A DNA stretch of 64,000 nucleotides from Anaerolineae bacterium. GTDB lineage: Bacteria; Chloroflexota; Anaerolineae; Promineifilales; Promineifilaceae. The translations under genes were made by a program, and so were the position numbers. The notes beneath the pieces are model-generated. The model ran no database searches, was not told where the DNA came from, and was given only the letters and a program-made list of their open reading frames with translations. The DNA is taken from the NCBI GenBank assembly GCA_028277515.1, contig JANQGC010000008.1, forward strand, positions 1 to 64,000, read 5' to 3'. This document shows positions 1 through 11,571 of the stretch, in pieces (positions within the stretch are counted from its first letter, which is position 1; every line of letters begins with the position of its first letter).

Positions 1-1
1 G

Positions 2-1426
2 CAAGAGCCACTTCTCCCGCATGGCCGTACGGTCATTGAAGAAACCATGACCGCGGTCCCCCAAATCGCCGTGATTGAATCTCAATTAGCAGAGGCAGAG
101 GAGCAAATGGGTCTGCCGGAGATTTATGGCGATCCGTTAGCCTTGGATAAAGTCATGGCCAAACACGAAAAACTGCTCGCCCAATTCAACCAGCTAGAAG
201 GAGCGCGATACGCCAGCAAAGTACGCGAAACCTTAACAGCCTTGGGGTTGGGTGCCGAGAGTTGGCATACACGGACGGAACATCTCAGTGGCGGACAGAA
301 AAAACTGATCCTCCTGGCTAAGCTGCTCGTTCAAGAACCAACATTACTCCTGTTAGATGAGCCTGACAATCATCTCGACCTGCCCGGCAAACGCAATCTG
401 GAAAAAATCATCTGCGCTCATGAAGGATGCGTGGTCATCATTTCCCACGATCGTTACCTGTTGGATGGCATTGCCACCCATATTGCAGAATTAGAGAATG
501 GCAGACTGAACTTATATCATGGCAACTACACGGCTTACGTTAATGAGCGCGAAATTCGCCGCTTGCGCCAGCAACAACTTTATGCCGCCCAGCAGAAAGA
601 GATCGCCCGCATAGAAGCAGCCATCAAACGCTTTGAAATGTGGGCGTCAATGGTCGTTAATGAACGCCATATTCGCCAGGCGCGCAGCCGGCGCAAAATG
701 TTGGACAAAATGGACAAGGTCGAAAAAGTGTCAGAAGCCGGCCGTATGAAATTGAACCTGGCCGGCTGGCGGGGCAGTAAGAAGGTTATTGAGTTAGACA
801 GTGTGAGCAAACAATTCGATAACGGAAACAGCATCTTTTCTAATTTGCGCCTGACGCTATGGCATGGTGAAAGAGTGGGTCTTGTCGGTCCAAATGGGGC
901 CGGCAAGTCAGTATTGTTAAAGCAACTACTTGATCCGGAAGGAATCAGCGCCGGAGAGATCAAAATCGGACCCAGCATCAAAATTGGATATTATGCCCAG
1001 GAACATGAAACCTTAAACCACCAGCGCGATCTGATCAGTGAGATTCGTCAAACCGCCCCTGTCAGCCGGGAGTCGGCCGTTGCCTTTTTGCTGCACTTTC
1101 TTTTCACATACGACCAGATGCAGCAGCCCATCGCCAAATTGAGCGGTGGGGAGCGCAGCCGGTTGCAGTTGGCCAAACTTGTGTTGCAAAAACCCAACTT
1201 GCTCCTTCTGGATGAGCCTACAAATAACCTGGACATCCCGGCCATTGAGATTTTAGAGCAAACCCTGGATGAGTTCGAGGGCACGGTATTGGTCATCTCC
1301 CACGACCGTTATTTCCTGGATAAAGTTGTGGATAATATCGTTGAACTGCTCGATGGTAGGTTAACGTCATTTTCCGGGGGGTATACCGACTACCTGGCTG
1401 CTGTTAATGAGGAGGTCACCACCTAA
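2..1426 (+). CDS. ABC-F family ATP-binding protein, 5' end cut off by the window
   Basis: The reading frame is open from base 2 and continues in from outside the window, so the ATG at 47 is internal; the residues before it (QEPLLPHGRTVIEE) fit the usual ABC-F sequence just after the first Walker A. What remains is most of the first ATPase domain (signature LSGGQKK, Walker B LLLLDEPDNHLD), a charged helical linker, and a complete second domain (Walker A GPNGAGKS, signature LSGGERSRLQLAKL, Walker B LLLLDEPTNNLD). Two ABC domains without membrane segments is the ABC-F pattern; members are cytosolic and many act on ribosomes in translation rescue or antibiotic protection. Which subfamily this is cannot be decided without the N-terminus. 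Confidence 0.93.
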   Translation, partial: QEPLLPHGRTVIEETMTAVPQIAVIESQLAEAEEQMGLPEIYGDPLALDKVMAKHEKLLAQFNQLEGARYASKVRETLTALGLGAESWHTRTEHLSGGQKKLILLAKLLVQEPTLLLLDEPDNHLDLPGKRNLEKIICAHEGCVVIISHDRYLLDGIATHIAELENGRLNLYHGNYTAYVNEREIRRLRQQQLYAAQQKEIARIEAAIKRFEMWASMVVNERHIRQARSRRKMLDKMDKVEKVSEAGRMKLNLAGWRGSKKVIELDSVSKQFDNGNSIFSNLRLTLWHGERVGLVGPNGAGKSVLLKQLLDPEGISAGEIKIGPSIKIGYYAQEHETLNHQRDLISEIRQTAPVSRESAVAFLLHFLFTYDQMQQPIAKLSGGERSRLQLAKLVLQKPNLLLLDEPTNNLDIPAIEILEQTLDEFEGTVLVISHDRYFLDKVVDNIVELLDGRLTSFSGGYTDYLAAVNEEVTT

Positions 1427-1563
1427 CCATGAGTGGTTCATGATCATCCATCTTCCCGTTCAATGCCATTAGTAGAATAAGGTGCAGTTGGAATATAAAT
1501 CCATCCAATCCATGATGCCAACAAACACCTTGCGTTGGATGATAAACGACAATTGACGCCACT

Positions 1564-4176
1564 ATGTCTCCAAATTTCGATTGGCAGGCAGAAGATGACC
1601 TGGACTGGGATGCCCTGCCTGATGACGATCAAACACAACAACCGCATAAAAATCGACGCTACCGGTTGCTCCTGCTGTTATTCTTATTGATTTTGGCCGG
1701 CATTGGGGCTGGAATTGTCTACTGGCAGATCGATAGCCGTGTTGATGAAAACACGCAGGCCATGCGCGCCGATATCATTTCCAGCCATAACCTCCTTCAA
1801 ATCGCTGAGGCGGATCAGGATGAAGAACTATTTTTCTCCGTCCTTTCCGGCAGCAACAGCGAATGGACGGCCGCGCAAAAAGATCTCTTCGATGCCGGCC
1901 TGCTGCATAATCGCACGCCTTTGGGACTATCTGCGCTGCCGGCTATAGATCCGGCCCAGGCAGCGGAAGATGGCTCTCTCTCCATCAACTTCTCGCCTGA
2001 TTTCAGAGAAGCAGAGGTCGTCTCCGAACAGCCCTTTACGATTGACATTGGGCAAGGGTTAACAGAAACTATCACATTGCAAGAAACGGCCGTCTATCGT
2101 ATGGGTCGAGAACGCTGGTTGCTTTCCCCACCCACTGACACTTTCTGGGGTTCACCAACGACATTTTCAGGCTCTAAATTAACGCTTTCAGCACCGGAAC
2201 GGGATGCCGAATTGGCCGAAAGACTACGCTCAGACCTGGAAAGAAAATTGGATGAAATGTGTCGCATCCTAGTTGACCTAAATTGTCCGCAAGATATGAC
2301 GGTTCAAGCGCGCTTTTCCACCGATCCCCAATCGCTGATCACAACAGCAAATCCGGCCGTTGTTAACGGTGAAAACGGCGTTTTACAGGTAGATTTGCCC
2401 GCTCCAACGCTAACCGGGATCCCAGTTGATGACCAGGGATACCAGGCATTATTCCGCGCTTATGGTGGGCAATTGGTTTCGGCCGTTGCCTCCCATCTCA
2501 CCAATTTCATCTGCTGTAGACACGCGGCCTTTCACCAGGCGCTGCTGCATTACCAGCTTGACCAACTTTCCCTTAGACCCTGGCCCGTCACCAGCATTGA
2601 TTACCAGCGCATCCTGGATGAGCAGTTGCAGATCGCCGACATTGACGCCTTGTGGCGCAGCGATGACAGCAGCATTCTTTCCGGCTCGGAGGGCTGGCAG
2701 GTTTACGCATTCCTGGATTACTTATTGAAAACCTATCCCCAGTTAAGCGCCGCACAGATGCAGCGCGAATTGGTCCGCCATGAAAGTATTTATGGCTGGT
2801 TAGATGATGCATCCCAATTACCTGCTGATGGAACACAAGTCCTTTCCAGCAGCGATCTAATAGACAATTTCTGGTTGGAAGCATACATCCAAACATATTC
2901 TACAGATGACAATCAGGCTTCTCCGTACGGCGGGGATTTATACTTGACCTGCGAACTCAATGAAGGAAATGAAAGGGAATCTATTTTATTCCGCTATGAT
3001 CAGGAAACTGGGAGATGGAATGAAGCATATGTCACAGATAATAGGCTCTTTGTAAATCCTTTACCTGATGACCACACCCTCATTTTGATGGAATTTGATC
3101 CCGGCACCCCTTCATGGCAAACTCAACTTTGGCAGGATGGCGTCGCCAACCCTATTCTCAGCGAGACTGAAAATTTTATCATATCCTTTGGTCAAATGGA
3201 CCCCGGTGCATCTAGTCTAACGACATTTGTATTTCCACCTGCCGGCGATGACGCAATTATAACGATATTTGACCTACAAAAATGTGATCCAAACGGCTGT
3301 GAATCACGGATTTTTCCCAGCATCCCAATTTGGTCGCCTGATGGAACCAGGGTGTTGTTCAGCGACGAACCGAATGCTCAACTAGAGCTGCTGCAAATGC
3401 CAGGACGTTCGATTCTATTTGACCCATCGGCCGAAACGTACACATCAGAACTCTATTATTCTGACCGGCAAAACTTAATGGATGGTGATGTGGTCAACAC
3501 GGTAAGCGAATTAACGCCTACCGGCTCCGGCCATGCCCCTTTTTGGTTGGACAATGAGACTATCGGTTATATCGCCTACGACAGGGGACAGTTCTCAGTG
3601 CCAGGTCAGGGAGTTTTAATGACCCCTGTCGAAGATAACATTCACCAGACATTGTTGACCGTTGAAGATCTGATCCCTGCCTTGCCTGATCCGGATATTG
3701 TCGATCAACGGTTCTGGATTCATTATGTTATGGTAGACTCTGTGGATCCTAATCTCCTATATGTCGTTGCCATGAGTGATCGGGACAAGCAAGCTCATGT
3801 CTTCATCTATGATCGCCAGACGGCTGGAATTGAGTATCTCATGAACAATATCTATAGCCGTGACCACTCTTTGAGCATCTCGCCAGACGGCCGTTTTCAA
3901 ATATTGACCGGTCGCCATACCAACCAACCCGGCCTGCGACAAGAGAGCACATTACTCCTTCTGCACGACCGGCAAAATAATACCACGACTCCCTTCTTGA
4001 TCCAGCCCACCAGTTTCCCTCCATTTTTAACCTATGACTGGTCAAGGGGAGGTGAATGGTTGGCCATGATGCTCGACAACGACCTCGTCGGCCTCTTCTC
4101 TGCGGATCTGGGCCGGTTGCAGTTAATTGATACTCCCAACGTTAACTGTTCATCGCCGATCTTGATCACCCAATAA
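1564..4176 (+). CDS. Large membrane-anchored protein with a beta-propeller-like C-terminal half
   Basis: An 870-residue protein with an acidic cytoplasmic N-terminus, then one strongly hydrophobic segment after RYR at about residues 38-58 (LLLLLFLLILAGIGAGIVYW), then a long non-cytoplasmic region. The second half has recurring short blocks of the type SPDG and WSPDGTRVLFSD, as in TolB or WD40-like propellers, and ends in further such repeats (SISPDGRFQILTGRH). I see no catalytic motif. I did not recognise a named family, so the function is unknown; a surface sensor or scaffold is only a guess. It starts 137 bases after the ABC-F gene, so it may have its own promoter. Confidence 0.8.
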   Translation: MSPNFDWQAEDDLDWDALPDDDQTQQPHKNRRYRLLLLLFLLILAGIGAGIVYWQIDSRVDENTQAMRADIISSHNLLQIAEADQDEELFFSVLSGSNSEWTAAQKDLFDAGLLHNRTPLGLSALPAIDPAQAAEDGSLSINFSPDFREAEVVSEQPFTIDIGQGLTETITLQETAVYRMGRERWLLSPPTDTFWGSPTTFSGSKLTLSAPERDAELAERLRSDLERKLDEMCRILVDLNCPQDMTVQARFSTDPQSLITTANPAVVNGENGVLQVDLPAPTLTGIPVDDQGYQALFRAYGGQLVSAVASHLTNFICCRHAAFHQALLHYQLDQLSLRPWPVTSIDYQRILDEQLQIADIDALWRSDDSSILSGSEGWQVYAFLDYLLKTYPQLSAAQMQRELVRHESIYGWLDDASQLPADGTQVLSSSDLIDNFWLEAYIQTYSTDDNQASPYGGDLYLTCELNEGNERESILFRYDQETGRWNEAYVTDNRLFVNPLPDDHTLILMEFDPGTPSWQTQLWQDGVANPILSETENFIISFGQMDPGASSLTTFVFPPAGDDAIITIFDLQKCDPNGCESRIFPSIPIWSPDGTRVLFSDEPNAQLELLQMPGRSILFDPSAETYTSELYYSDRQNLMDGDVVNTVSELTPTGSGHAPFWLDNETIGYIAYDRGQFSVPGQGVLMTPVEDNIHQTLLTVEDLIPALPDPDIVDQRFWIHYVMVDSVDPNLLYVVAMSDRDKQAHVFIYDRQTAGIEYLMNNIYSRDHSLSISPDGRFQILTGRHTNQPGLRQESTLLLLHDRQNNTTTPFLIQPTSFPPFLTYDWSRGGEWLAMMLDNDLVGLFSADLGRLQLIDTPNVNCSSPILITQ

Positions 4177-4287
4177 ACAAATCGCCGAAACTTTGAGCGT
4201 TTCATTTATCTTTAGAATCTCTCCACCTTCTTGACGCTCCATTTAGCAGACGTTAGAATCAAAAATCACTGAACGAATAATTGGTTA

Positions 4288-4371
4288 AATATTATGTTAC
4301 CTAAAATTTGACAACTTTTATTAAAATGGCTTGCCCATATATCAAGCGAAAAGTTGTCAAATTTCTGTGCC
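4288..4371 (-). repeat. Dispersed inverted-repeat element, copy 1 (reverse orientation)
   Basis: The arms AAATTTGACAACTTTT (from 4304) and AAAAGTTGTCAAATTT (to 4364) form an inverted repeat around a loop of about 28 nt. On the reverse strand the whole unit, including the loop segment CTTGATATATGG and the flank TTTTAGGTAAC, matches two other copies in this window. It lies in the gap just before miaB and overlaps a possible TTG start of that gene. Confidence 0.85.
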
Positions 4372-4383
4372 GTCGGAAATTAT

Positions 4384-5769
4384 ATGACGAAGAAATACCA
4401 CTTTTGGATCACAGGCTGCCAAATGAACTACGCCGATGCTCGCCGGGTGGCCACCCGGCTTGAGCATCTCGGCTATAAAGAGACGTCTCAGGCTGATGAG
4501 GCGGATGTGATCGTTTTAGAAACTTGCACCGTACGCCAGCGATCGGAAGACAAAGCGACAAACAAGCTGCACAGCTTGCGACCCTTGAAGTCGTCTCGTC
4601 CTGACCTGACGTTAGCTGTCATGGGCTGCGTTGTTGGGGTGCGGGGCAACAAGGCCCTTGAAGAACGCTTTCCCTTTGTAGATGTTTTCATGGAGCCGGC
4701 AACAGATGGCACCCCGCTCATCTCACACTTGCAGCAGACGGATGATCAAATTTTAGAGCTGAATGTCACATCCCAACGGCACGCCTTGCAAGATGGGGAA
4801 GTCATTTTACCGGCAAACCGTCGGGGCAAGATGGTCTCTGCCCCCGTTTCTATCGTTTATGGCTGCTCTCATGCCTGTACCTTCTGCATTATTCCCCAAA
4901 AACGGGGCATTGAACGCTCGCGGCCTGTGGGTCAAATTGCTGCTGAAGTACGTTCCTTAGCCGCCCAGGGCGTTAAGGAAGTCGTATTGCTCGGCCAGAT
5001 TGTTGACCGTTACGGTTACGACGTTCCGGACGGTCCAGACCTGGCCGATCTGCTCCGGGTTATCAACGACATTAACGATTTACAGCGCATTCGTTTTCTG
5101 ACCAGCCATCCAACCTATATGACGGACAAAATTTTACATGCTGTCGCCGACCTGCCGAAAGTGATGCCCCAAATTGAAATCCCTATTCAATCGGGAGACA
5201 ATACGGTGTTGGAAAATATGAAACGTGGATATACGCGAGAACAGTACCGCGAATTGATTTACCGCGTGCGCGATATTGTGCCCGATGCAGCAATTCATTG
5301 CGACATTATCGTTGGTTTCCCTGGCGAAACGGAAGCGCAGTTCCGGGAAACCTACGACATTCTGGAAGAACTGCGCCTGGATAAAATTCATCTGGCCCGC
5401 TACAGTCCCCGCCCCGGAACGGTGAGCGCCCGGCGTATGGAAGATGATGTGCCCGACGAAGAAAAGCGCCGCCGCTTCCATCTCATTGAAGCCTTGCAGA
5501 AGGAAATTTTGCAGGAAAAAATGAGGGATTATCTAGGAAAAACGGTGGAAGTCCTGGTTGAAGGCAAACAAAAAGGGCGCTGGCGCAGCCGCAATCCGCA
5601 AAACAAACTCGTCTTCTTTAACCATCCTGATAATCAGCGAGGTAAAATGTTACCCATCCGCGTGACTCATGCCGGTCCCTGGAGCATGTCGGGAGAGGTT
5701 ATTGAGAACCCCAACAAGCGGGCTGGCCGGACGCCGGTTGAACAGGCGATTCCGCTGACGGTTCTATAA
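4384..5769 (+). CDS. miaB: tRNA-2-methylthio-N6-dimethylallyladenosine synthase
   Basis: A radical-SAM methylthiotransferase that adds the methylthio group to i6A37 of tRNAs reading UNN codons. It has the N-terminal UPF0004 domain with its conserved cysteines (GCQMN, ETCTVR, GCVVG), the radical-SAM cluster motif CSHACTFC with Cys at about residues 161, 165 and 168, and a C-terminal TRAM-like region. The order and length (461 residues) are normal for MiaB or its close relatives. I use the ATG at 4384; the frame is open further upstream to a TTG at 4354, but that lies within the inverted-repeat element. The gene ends 6 bases from the convergent DUF58 gene. Confidence 0.93.
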   Translation: MTKKYHFWITGCQMNYADARRVATRLEHLGYKETSQADEADVIVLETCTVRQRSEDKATNKLHSLRPLKSSRPDLTLAVMGCVVGVRGNKALEERFPFVDVFMEPATDGTPLISHLQQTDDQILELNVTSQRHALQDGEVILPANRRGKMVSAPVSIVYGCSHACTFCIIPQKRGIERSRPVGQIAAEVRSLAAQGVKEVVLLGQIVDRYGYDVPDGPDLADLLRVINDINDLQRIRFLTSHPTYMTDKILHAVADLPKVMPQIEIPIQSGDNTVLENMKRGYTREQYRELIYRVRDIVPDAAIHCDIIVGFPGETEAQFRETYDILEELRLDKIHLARYSPRPGTVSARRMEDDVPDEEKRRRFHLIEALQKEILQEKMRDYLGKTVEVLVEGKQKGRWRSRNPQNKLVFFNHPDNQRGKMLPIRVTHAGPWSMSGEVIENPNKRAGRTPVEQAIPLTVL

Positions 5770-5775
5770 GTTCTT

Positions 5776-7062
5776 TCAACCAATCACATACTGCGCCGAT
5801 TTGACCTGTCCGCTGCTCAACACACCGGTTAAATCATCCCCCGCATTGACCATGTAAACAACCATGCCGTTCGCCTGAAGCAATCGTAGTAAAGATTCTG
5901 AGGATCGATGGCCACCGAAGGAGGCAGGGTTGACCAATACAGTGACGACACGCAGCCCTCTACGGGTAAGTTCGCGCGCGGCCGTGGCCCACTCCTCGCT
6001 AGGATCGGCCGTGACGACAATGAGCGTCGTGCCCCGTGGCATCAAATGCATTTCCGCCTGAACCACATCAGACAAAGGAACTTGTCCTTCCGCTCGCAGC
6101 ACAGCCAGCGTCTCCAAAATACGATTCAATTGACGGCCTCCGCGATCGGCCTGAACTGTCTCATTGGACTGCCCGTAAGCCAACATGCCAACTGCACGGT
6201 CCTGGCGCAGAAAAAACTGGGCTAGAGAAGCAGCGATAGTTACCGTATACTCTTCCGTTGTTTTAGCCAGCTCAAATTTCTCAACGGCTAACCAGGGAGG
6301 CAGGCTATTCTGCTCAGGTTCTTTTTCCACTGGAGCCACATGGCCAAACACCGCCATGTCCGCCACGATCCAGATGTCGGCCAGGGGATCGAGTTCAAAT
6401 TCCTTGACAATCAACCGGGCGCGCCGGGCTGTGCTCGGCCAATGGATGCGGCTGAAGCTGTCTCCTGGTGCATAGTCGCGGACACCTGACGCATTCGTCG
6501 TCACGTAATGGGTGCGCCGCCGCAAGGCGTCTCCACCCGGTAAAATGCCCATCGGCAGGGCAAAGCGGTGAATGTCCACCGTCAGCGGGTAAACCACAAC
6601 ATTGGTCGTCGCCGGCAAATCGCGGGTCATTGGAAAGAGACCAAAAGGATCGCTGGTGCCCAGGCGCAGGGGGCCTAGTTGGTAACGGCCGCGTTGGCGA
6701 CAGGTTGTGGTCAGCCGCCAGCTAAAATCTTCGCGCGGTCCTAAATTGTTAATTACCCGGCTGGAATAATGTCCGGGCAAGTTTCCATAATCCAACACCT
6801 CTAACCACAGTTTGGGCACGATGCTGGTATTACGCACGATGAACCGTTCATCCAGGGGTCGTCCCACCTGGGTGCGCCGGGTGCGTGTCATGCGCGAAAG
6901 ATGCATCCAGTTGATGTTGATCCAGGCCCAGGCAAAAGAGAGAATGAGCAGTAAGCCTAGCAAATATGCCAGGTTAAACCACAGGTCGCGCCCGGTGACC
7001 AGGCCACCCAATAAAGCAATGATGGCCATTAAAAATACGGCCGTGCGGCGATGTTGCAGCAT
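5776..7062 (-). CDS. DUF58 domain membrane protein
   Basis: The N-terminus has two hydrophobic segments within the first 50 residues (AVFLMAIIALLGGLVTG, then LAYLLGLLLILSFAWAW). These are followed by a soluble domain with the DUF58 hallmark GDSFSRIHWPSTARRARLIV at about residues 200-220 and a vWA-like C-terminal fold with strands such as IWIVADMAVFG and LIVVTADPS. DUF58 proteins are almost always encoded next to MoxR ATPases, and here the moxR stop is only 5 bases upstream, so the two form an operon. Known family roles concern assembly or activation of cell-envelope or metal-dependent proteins; the actual client is not visible. Confidence 0.9.
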   Translation of the reverse strand: MLQHRRTAVFLMAIIALLGGLVTGRDLWFNLAYLLGLLLILSFAWAWININWMHLSRMTRTRRTQVGRPLDERFIVRNTSIVPKLWLEVLDYGNLPGHYSSRVINNLGPREDFSWRLTTTCRQRGRYQLGPLRLGTSDPFGLFPMTRDLPATTNVVVYPLTVDIHRFALPMGILPGGDALRRRTHYVTTNASGVRDYAPGDSFSRIHWPSTARRARLIVKEFELDPLADIWIVADMAVFGHVAPVEKEPEQNSLPPWLAVEKFELAKTTEEYTVTIAASLAQFFLRQDRAVGMLAYGQSNETVQADRGGRQLNRILETLAVLRAEGQVPLSDVVQAEMHLMPRGTTLIVVTADPSEEWATAARELTRRGLRVVTVLVNPASFGGHRSSESLLRLLQANGMVVYMVNAGDDLTGVLSSGQVKSAQYVIG

Positions 7063-7067
7063 CTTAT

Positions 7068-8021
7068 TTACTTGGACTGCACCTGCGCGCCGGGGACGGG
7101 TACGCGGGATAAAATCTCTTCGATGATCGCTTCCGGTTCGACATCTTTAATTCGCGCCGCAGGGCCAACGATGATGCGGTGCCCCAGGGCTGATCCGGCC
7201 AATGCCTTCACATCATCCGGCAAAACATAATCACGGCCGAACATTGCTGCCCTGGCCTGGCCAAGCCGGTAAAGAGCCAGGGCACCCCGCGAACTGGAAC
7301 CCAGGTAAACGTCCGGATGGGTTCGCGTTTCGCGCACCAACTCCACCATATAAGATTCTACCTGTTCATCGACATATATTCCTTTAATCGCATCTTGAGC
7401 ATCCAAAAGTTCTTCCACCGAAACGACTTGAGAAATACCCTCAAGGGGATGGACACTGCGCTGGCGGTTGAGCACTTCCATCTCCTCATCTTTGGACGGA
7501 TAACCAAGCCGGATACGCAGCATAAAACGATCCAACTGCGCTTCGGGAAGAGGAAAAGTCCCCTCATATTCAATCGGGTTTTGCGTCGCTAAGACCATAA
7601 ATGGCGGTCCTAAGGGAAATGTCTCGCCATCCACCGTCACCTGCCGTTCCTCCATGGCTTCCAAAAGCGAGGATTGTGTTTTGGGTGTTGCCCGGTTAAT
7701 CTCATCGACCAGCACGATTTGGGCATGGATGGGGCCGGGGCGAAATTCAAATTCAAAGGTTTTCTGATTAAATACAGAAACACCTGTAACGTCACTGGGC
7801 AGCATATCCGGTGTAAATTGAATTCTTTGAAAGCGACAACCTACTGATTTAGATAATGATTTTGCCAGAACGGTCTTACCTACACCAGGTACATCTTCAA
7901 TGAGTAAATGACCCTGGCAAAGCAATCCTAACACCGTTAACTGTACCGGTTCGCGCTTACCGACAATGACGCGCTCCACATTTTCGACAATCCGATTGGC
8001 AATCGCCTGTACATCAGCCAT
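7068..8021 (-). CDS. MoxR-family AAA+ ATPase
   Basis: A 317-residue AAA+ ATPase of the MoxR family. Walker A is GVPGVGKT at about residues 43-50, Walker B is [20 protein letters not shown], and sensor-1 lies in [25 protein letters not shown], all typical of the family. The C-terminal lid ([16 protein letters not shown]) is also characteristic. MoxR proteins are thought to act as chaperone-like activators working with vWA or DUF58 partners, and the DUF58 gene follows directly. The start ATG is preceded by GGAGAAC on the coding strand. The gene is divergent from the region holding repeat copy 2. Confidence 0.94.
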   Translation of the reverse strand: MADVQAIANRIVENVERVIVGKREPVQLTVLGLLCQGHLLIEDVPGVGKTVLAKSLSKSVGCRFQRIQFTPDMLPSDVTGVSVFNQKTFEFEFRPGPIHAQIVLVDEINRATPKTQSSLLEAMEERQVTVDGETFPLGPPFMVLATQNPIEYEGTFPLPEAQLDRFMLRIRLGYPSKDEEMEVLNRQRSVHPLEGISQVVSVEELLDAQDAIKGIYVDEQVESYMVELVRETRTHPDVYLGSSSRGALALYRLGQARAAMFGRDYVLPDDVKALAGSALGHRIIVGPAARIKDVEPEAIIEEILSRVPVPGAQVQSK

Positions 8022-8107
8022 AGAAATTGTTCTCCTTTGATTTTCTCTAGGGGCTTTTGGCTTGTTGATTTTTGTATTGATTAATTTATTAGCATTAATT
8101 TTCCCGG

Positions 8108-8202
8108 AAAATCATTTGCAAAGAAATTTGACCACTTTTCACTTGATATATGGACGAAAACCAATTAATAAAAAGTTGTCAAATTTTAGGTAACACAATA
8201 TT
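8108..8202 (+). repeat. Dispersed inverted-repeat element, copy 2
   Basis: The unit runs from AAAATCATTTGCA through the arm AAATTTGACCACTTTT, a loop with CACTTGATATATGGACG, the arm AAAAGTTGTCAAATTT and the tail TAGGTAACACAATATT. It matches copy 3 (28114-28208) along its whole ~95 nt and copy 1 in reverse. It sits in the moxR upstream gap. No ORF is present in it. Confidence 0.85.
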
Positions 8203-8491
8203 GAGGTCAAATTCCCGAGAAAATAAGTTCAATCTTTCTTAAATAGCGCTTTTATTAGATATCAATTTGCTGGCACTCATTTTGCCGGAAATTAAGGGAT
8301 CGGGGAAATAGATACACAATCCCTTCATCGTGAACTCACGATTACATGCAAGTAATTATATCAAGTTTACCCACAAAAGTAATAAATTAGTGGCAATTTA
8401 GGGACACCAATCCCGATCATTCTCAGCCGGGCCATATGTATTATCCTTTCCCTAATAACCCTTAATCTTAACGCATAAGTACTCCTCTATA

Positions 8492-8521
8492 TTCGATAAT
8501 ATAGCTCAAATATGGTATAAT
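8492..8521 (+). promoter_or_regulatory. Possible promoter of the 333-residue membrane protein
   Basis: A perfect TATAAT lies at 8516-8521 with a weak TTCGAT 18 bases upstream, only 16 bases before the ATG at 8538. The transcript would have a very short leader and no clear ribosome-binding site is seen. The remainder of the gap (8203-8490) is AT-rich and holds no gene that I can support. Confidence 0.5.
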
Positions 8522-8537
8522 TAATTAGTTCAGAACG

Positions 8538-9539
8538 ATGCAAGAAAAAGAACAAATCACAACTTTACCTGGCGTTTTCGCTACTATTGCTGCTGGATTC
8601 GATCTCACCGCAAAACATCTCTGGCTTTTGATTTTACCGGTCTTACTTGATGTTTTCTACTGGTTGGGTCCCAGGCTGCGCTTTCAGAAACTGATTGAAC
8701 AAGCGGTGGCCTCGCTTCCTGCCGAAGCAGACATGCTCAACGTAACACCGCAGCTATTGGAAATTGCGCCGCGCACAAATTTATTTACCACATTAACCGT
8801 GCAATTGATTGGTGTACCCGCATTGATGGTTGGCCTTGTACCTGAACAAACACCCATGAACAGCCTGGCGATACCGGTCAATGGTTGGTTTAGTTTTTTT
8901 GGATTATTTCTTGTATTTTCGCTTTTTGGTTTGCTGCTCACAGCCACATTCTACACATTGATCATTTATGCTCTCAGTAAGCAATCTCCCAATGGAGAAA
9001 TTTCAAATGGCGGCCAGGCAGCTAAGAGGATTGTTTCCAGTTGGTTGGGCTTGATCGGGCTGGCCTTGCTATTTTTGTTAATCGCGATTCTGATCTATAT
9101 ACCTTTGATTATCTTGAGTACATTTCTATTTTTTATCAATGGCACGCTTGGCTCATTGGTACTGTTGACAGGGCCGTTCATTTTAATTTGGATCACGATT
9201 TTCCTGTTTTTGTCTCCATTTGGAATTGTGCTCAACGGCCGTCCTGTATTAAGAGCCGTGTGGGAAAGCTTGAGGATTGTGCAAAGAAATTTACCTTCTG
9301 CTCTCCTTCTATTATTAACGGTATTGATTACCGGCTCAATATTGGACTGGCTCTTGTATTCCGTTGAAAATGGAACCTGGTTAACCTTGATCAATATCGC
9401 GGGGCACGCCTTCGTCAGCACAGCTCTTGTGGCTGCTATTTTCATTTATTATCGTGATCGTTATACGGCCGAATTTGATCCTGAGCCGATGCTGGCCACA
9501 AGGACGTCTGAAACAACAGGAAACGAAATCATTGAGTAA
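8538..9539 (+). CDS. Multi-pass membrane protein of unknown function
   Basis: A 333-residue protein with about six hydrophobic segments: one near residues 28-45 (LWLLILPVLLDVFYWLG), then clusters at about 115-150, 170-200, 205-235, 255-275 and 285-305. The loops are short and no catalytic motif is visible. I did not recognise a family; the arrangement resembles DUF-type integral membrane proteins that are common in Chloroflexota. It is transcribed toward gyrB, ending 97 bases before it, so joint expression is possible. Confidence 0.75.
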   Translation: MQEKEQITTLPGVFATIAAGFDLTAKHLWLLILPVLLDVFYWLGPRLRFQKLIEQAVASLPAEADMLNVTPQLLEIAPRTNLFTTLTVQLIGVPALMVGLVPEQTPMNSLAIPVNGWFSFFGLFLVFSLFGLLLTATFYTLIIYALSKQSPNGEISNGGQAAKRIVSSWLGLIGLALLFLLIAILIYIPLIILSTFLFFINGTLGSLVLLTGPFILIWITIFLFLSPFGIVLNGRPVLRAVWESLRIVQRNLPSALLLLLTVLITGSILDWLLYSVENGTWLTLINIAGHAFVSTALVAAIFIYYRDRYTAEFDPEPMLATRTSETTGNEIIE

Positions 9540-9550
9540 ATACTCGAAAG

Positions 9551-9622
9551 GTTTGTCAATTTTTCTTATACCCCTGGAAATCCCACAGATAAAATTGACA
9601 AAACTATTTAAAATAGTCTGTC
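9551..9622 (+). promoter_or_regulatory. Inverted repeats in the gyrB upstream region
   Basis: TTTGTCAATTTT (9552-9563) and AAAATTGACAAA (9591-9602) are perfect inverted 12-mers 27 bases apart. A further half-site CTGTCAAATT follows at about 9618, and ACTATTTAAAATAGT between them is itself a palindrome. The elements contain the core TTGTCAA/TTGACAA also present in the dispersed repeat family. They could be a gyrB operator or an mRNA hairpin; no binding protein can be named. Confidence 0.5.
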
Positions 9623-9633
9623 AAATTGGATAA

Positions 9634-11565
<1,932 letters not shown>

Positions 11566-11571
11566 GCACTT

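Noticed and set aside
1429..1443. CATGA/TCATG hairpin after the ABC-F gene as a terminator
   Set aside because: Only a 5-bp stem and no T-run.
4354..4383. A TTG start giving a ten-residue extension of miaB
   Set aside because: It falls within the inverted-repeat element and the family N-terminus begins at the ATG at 4384.
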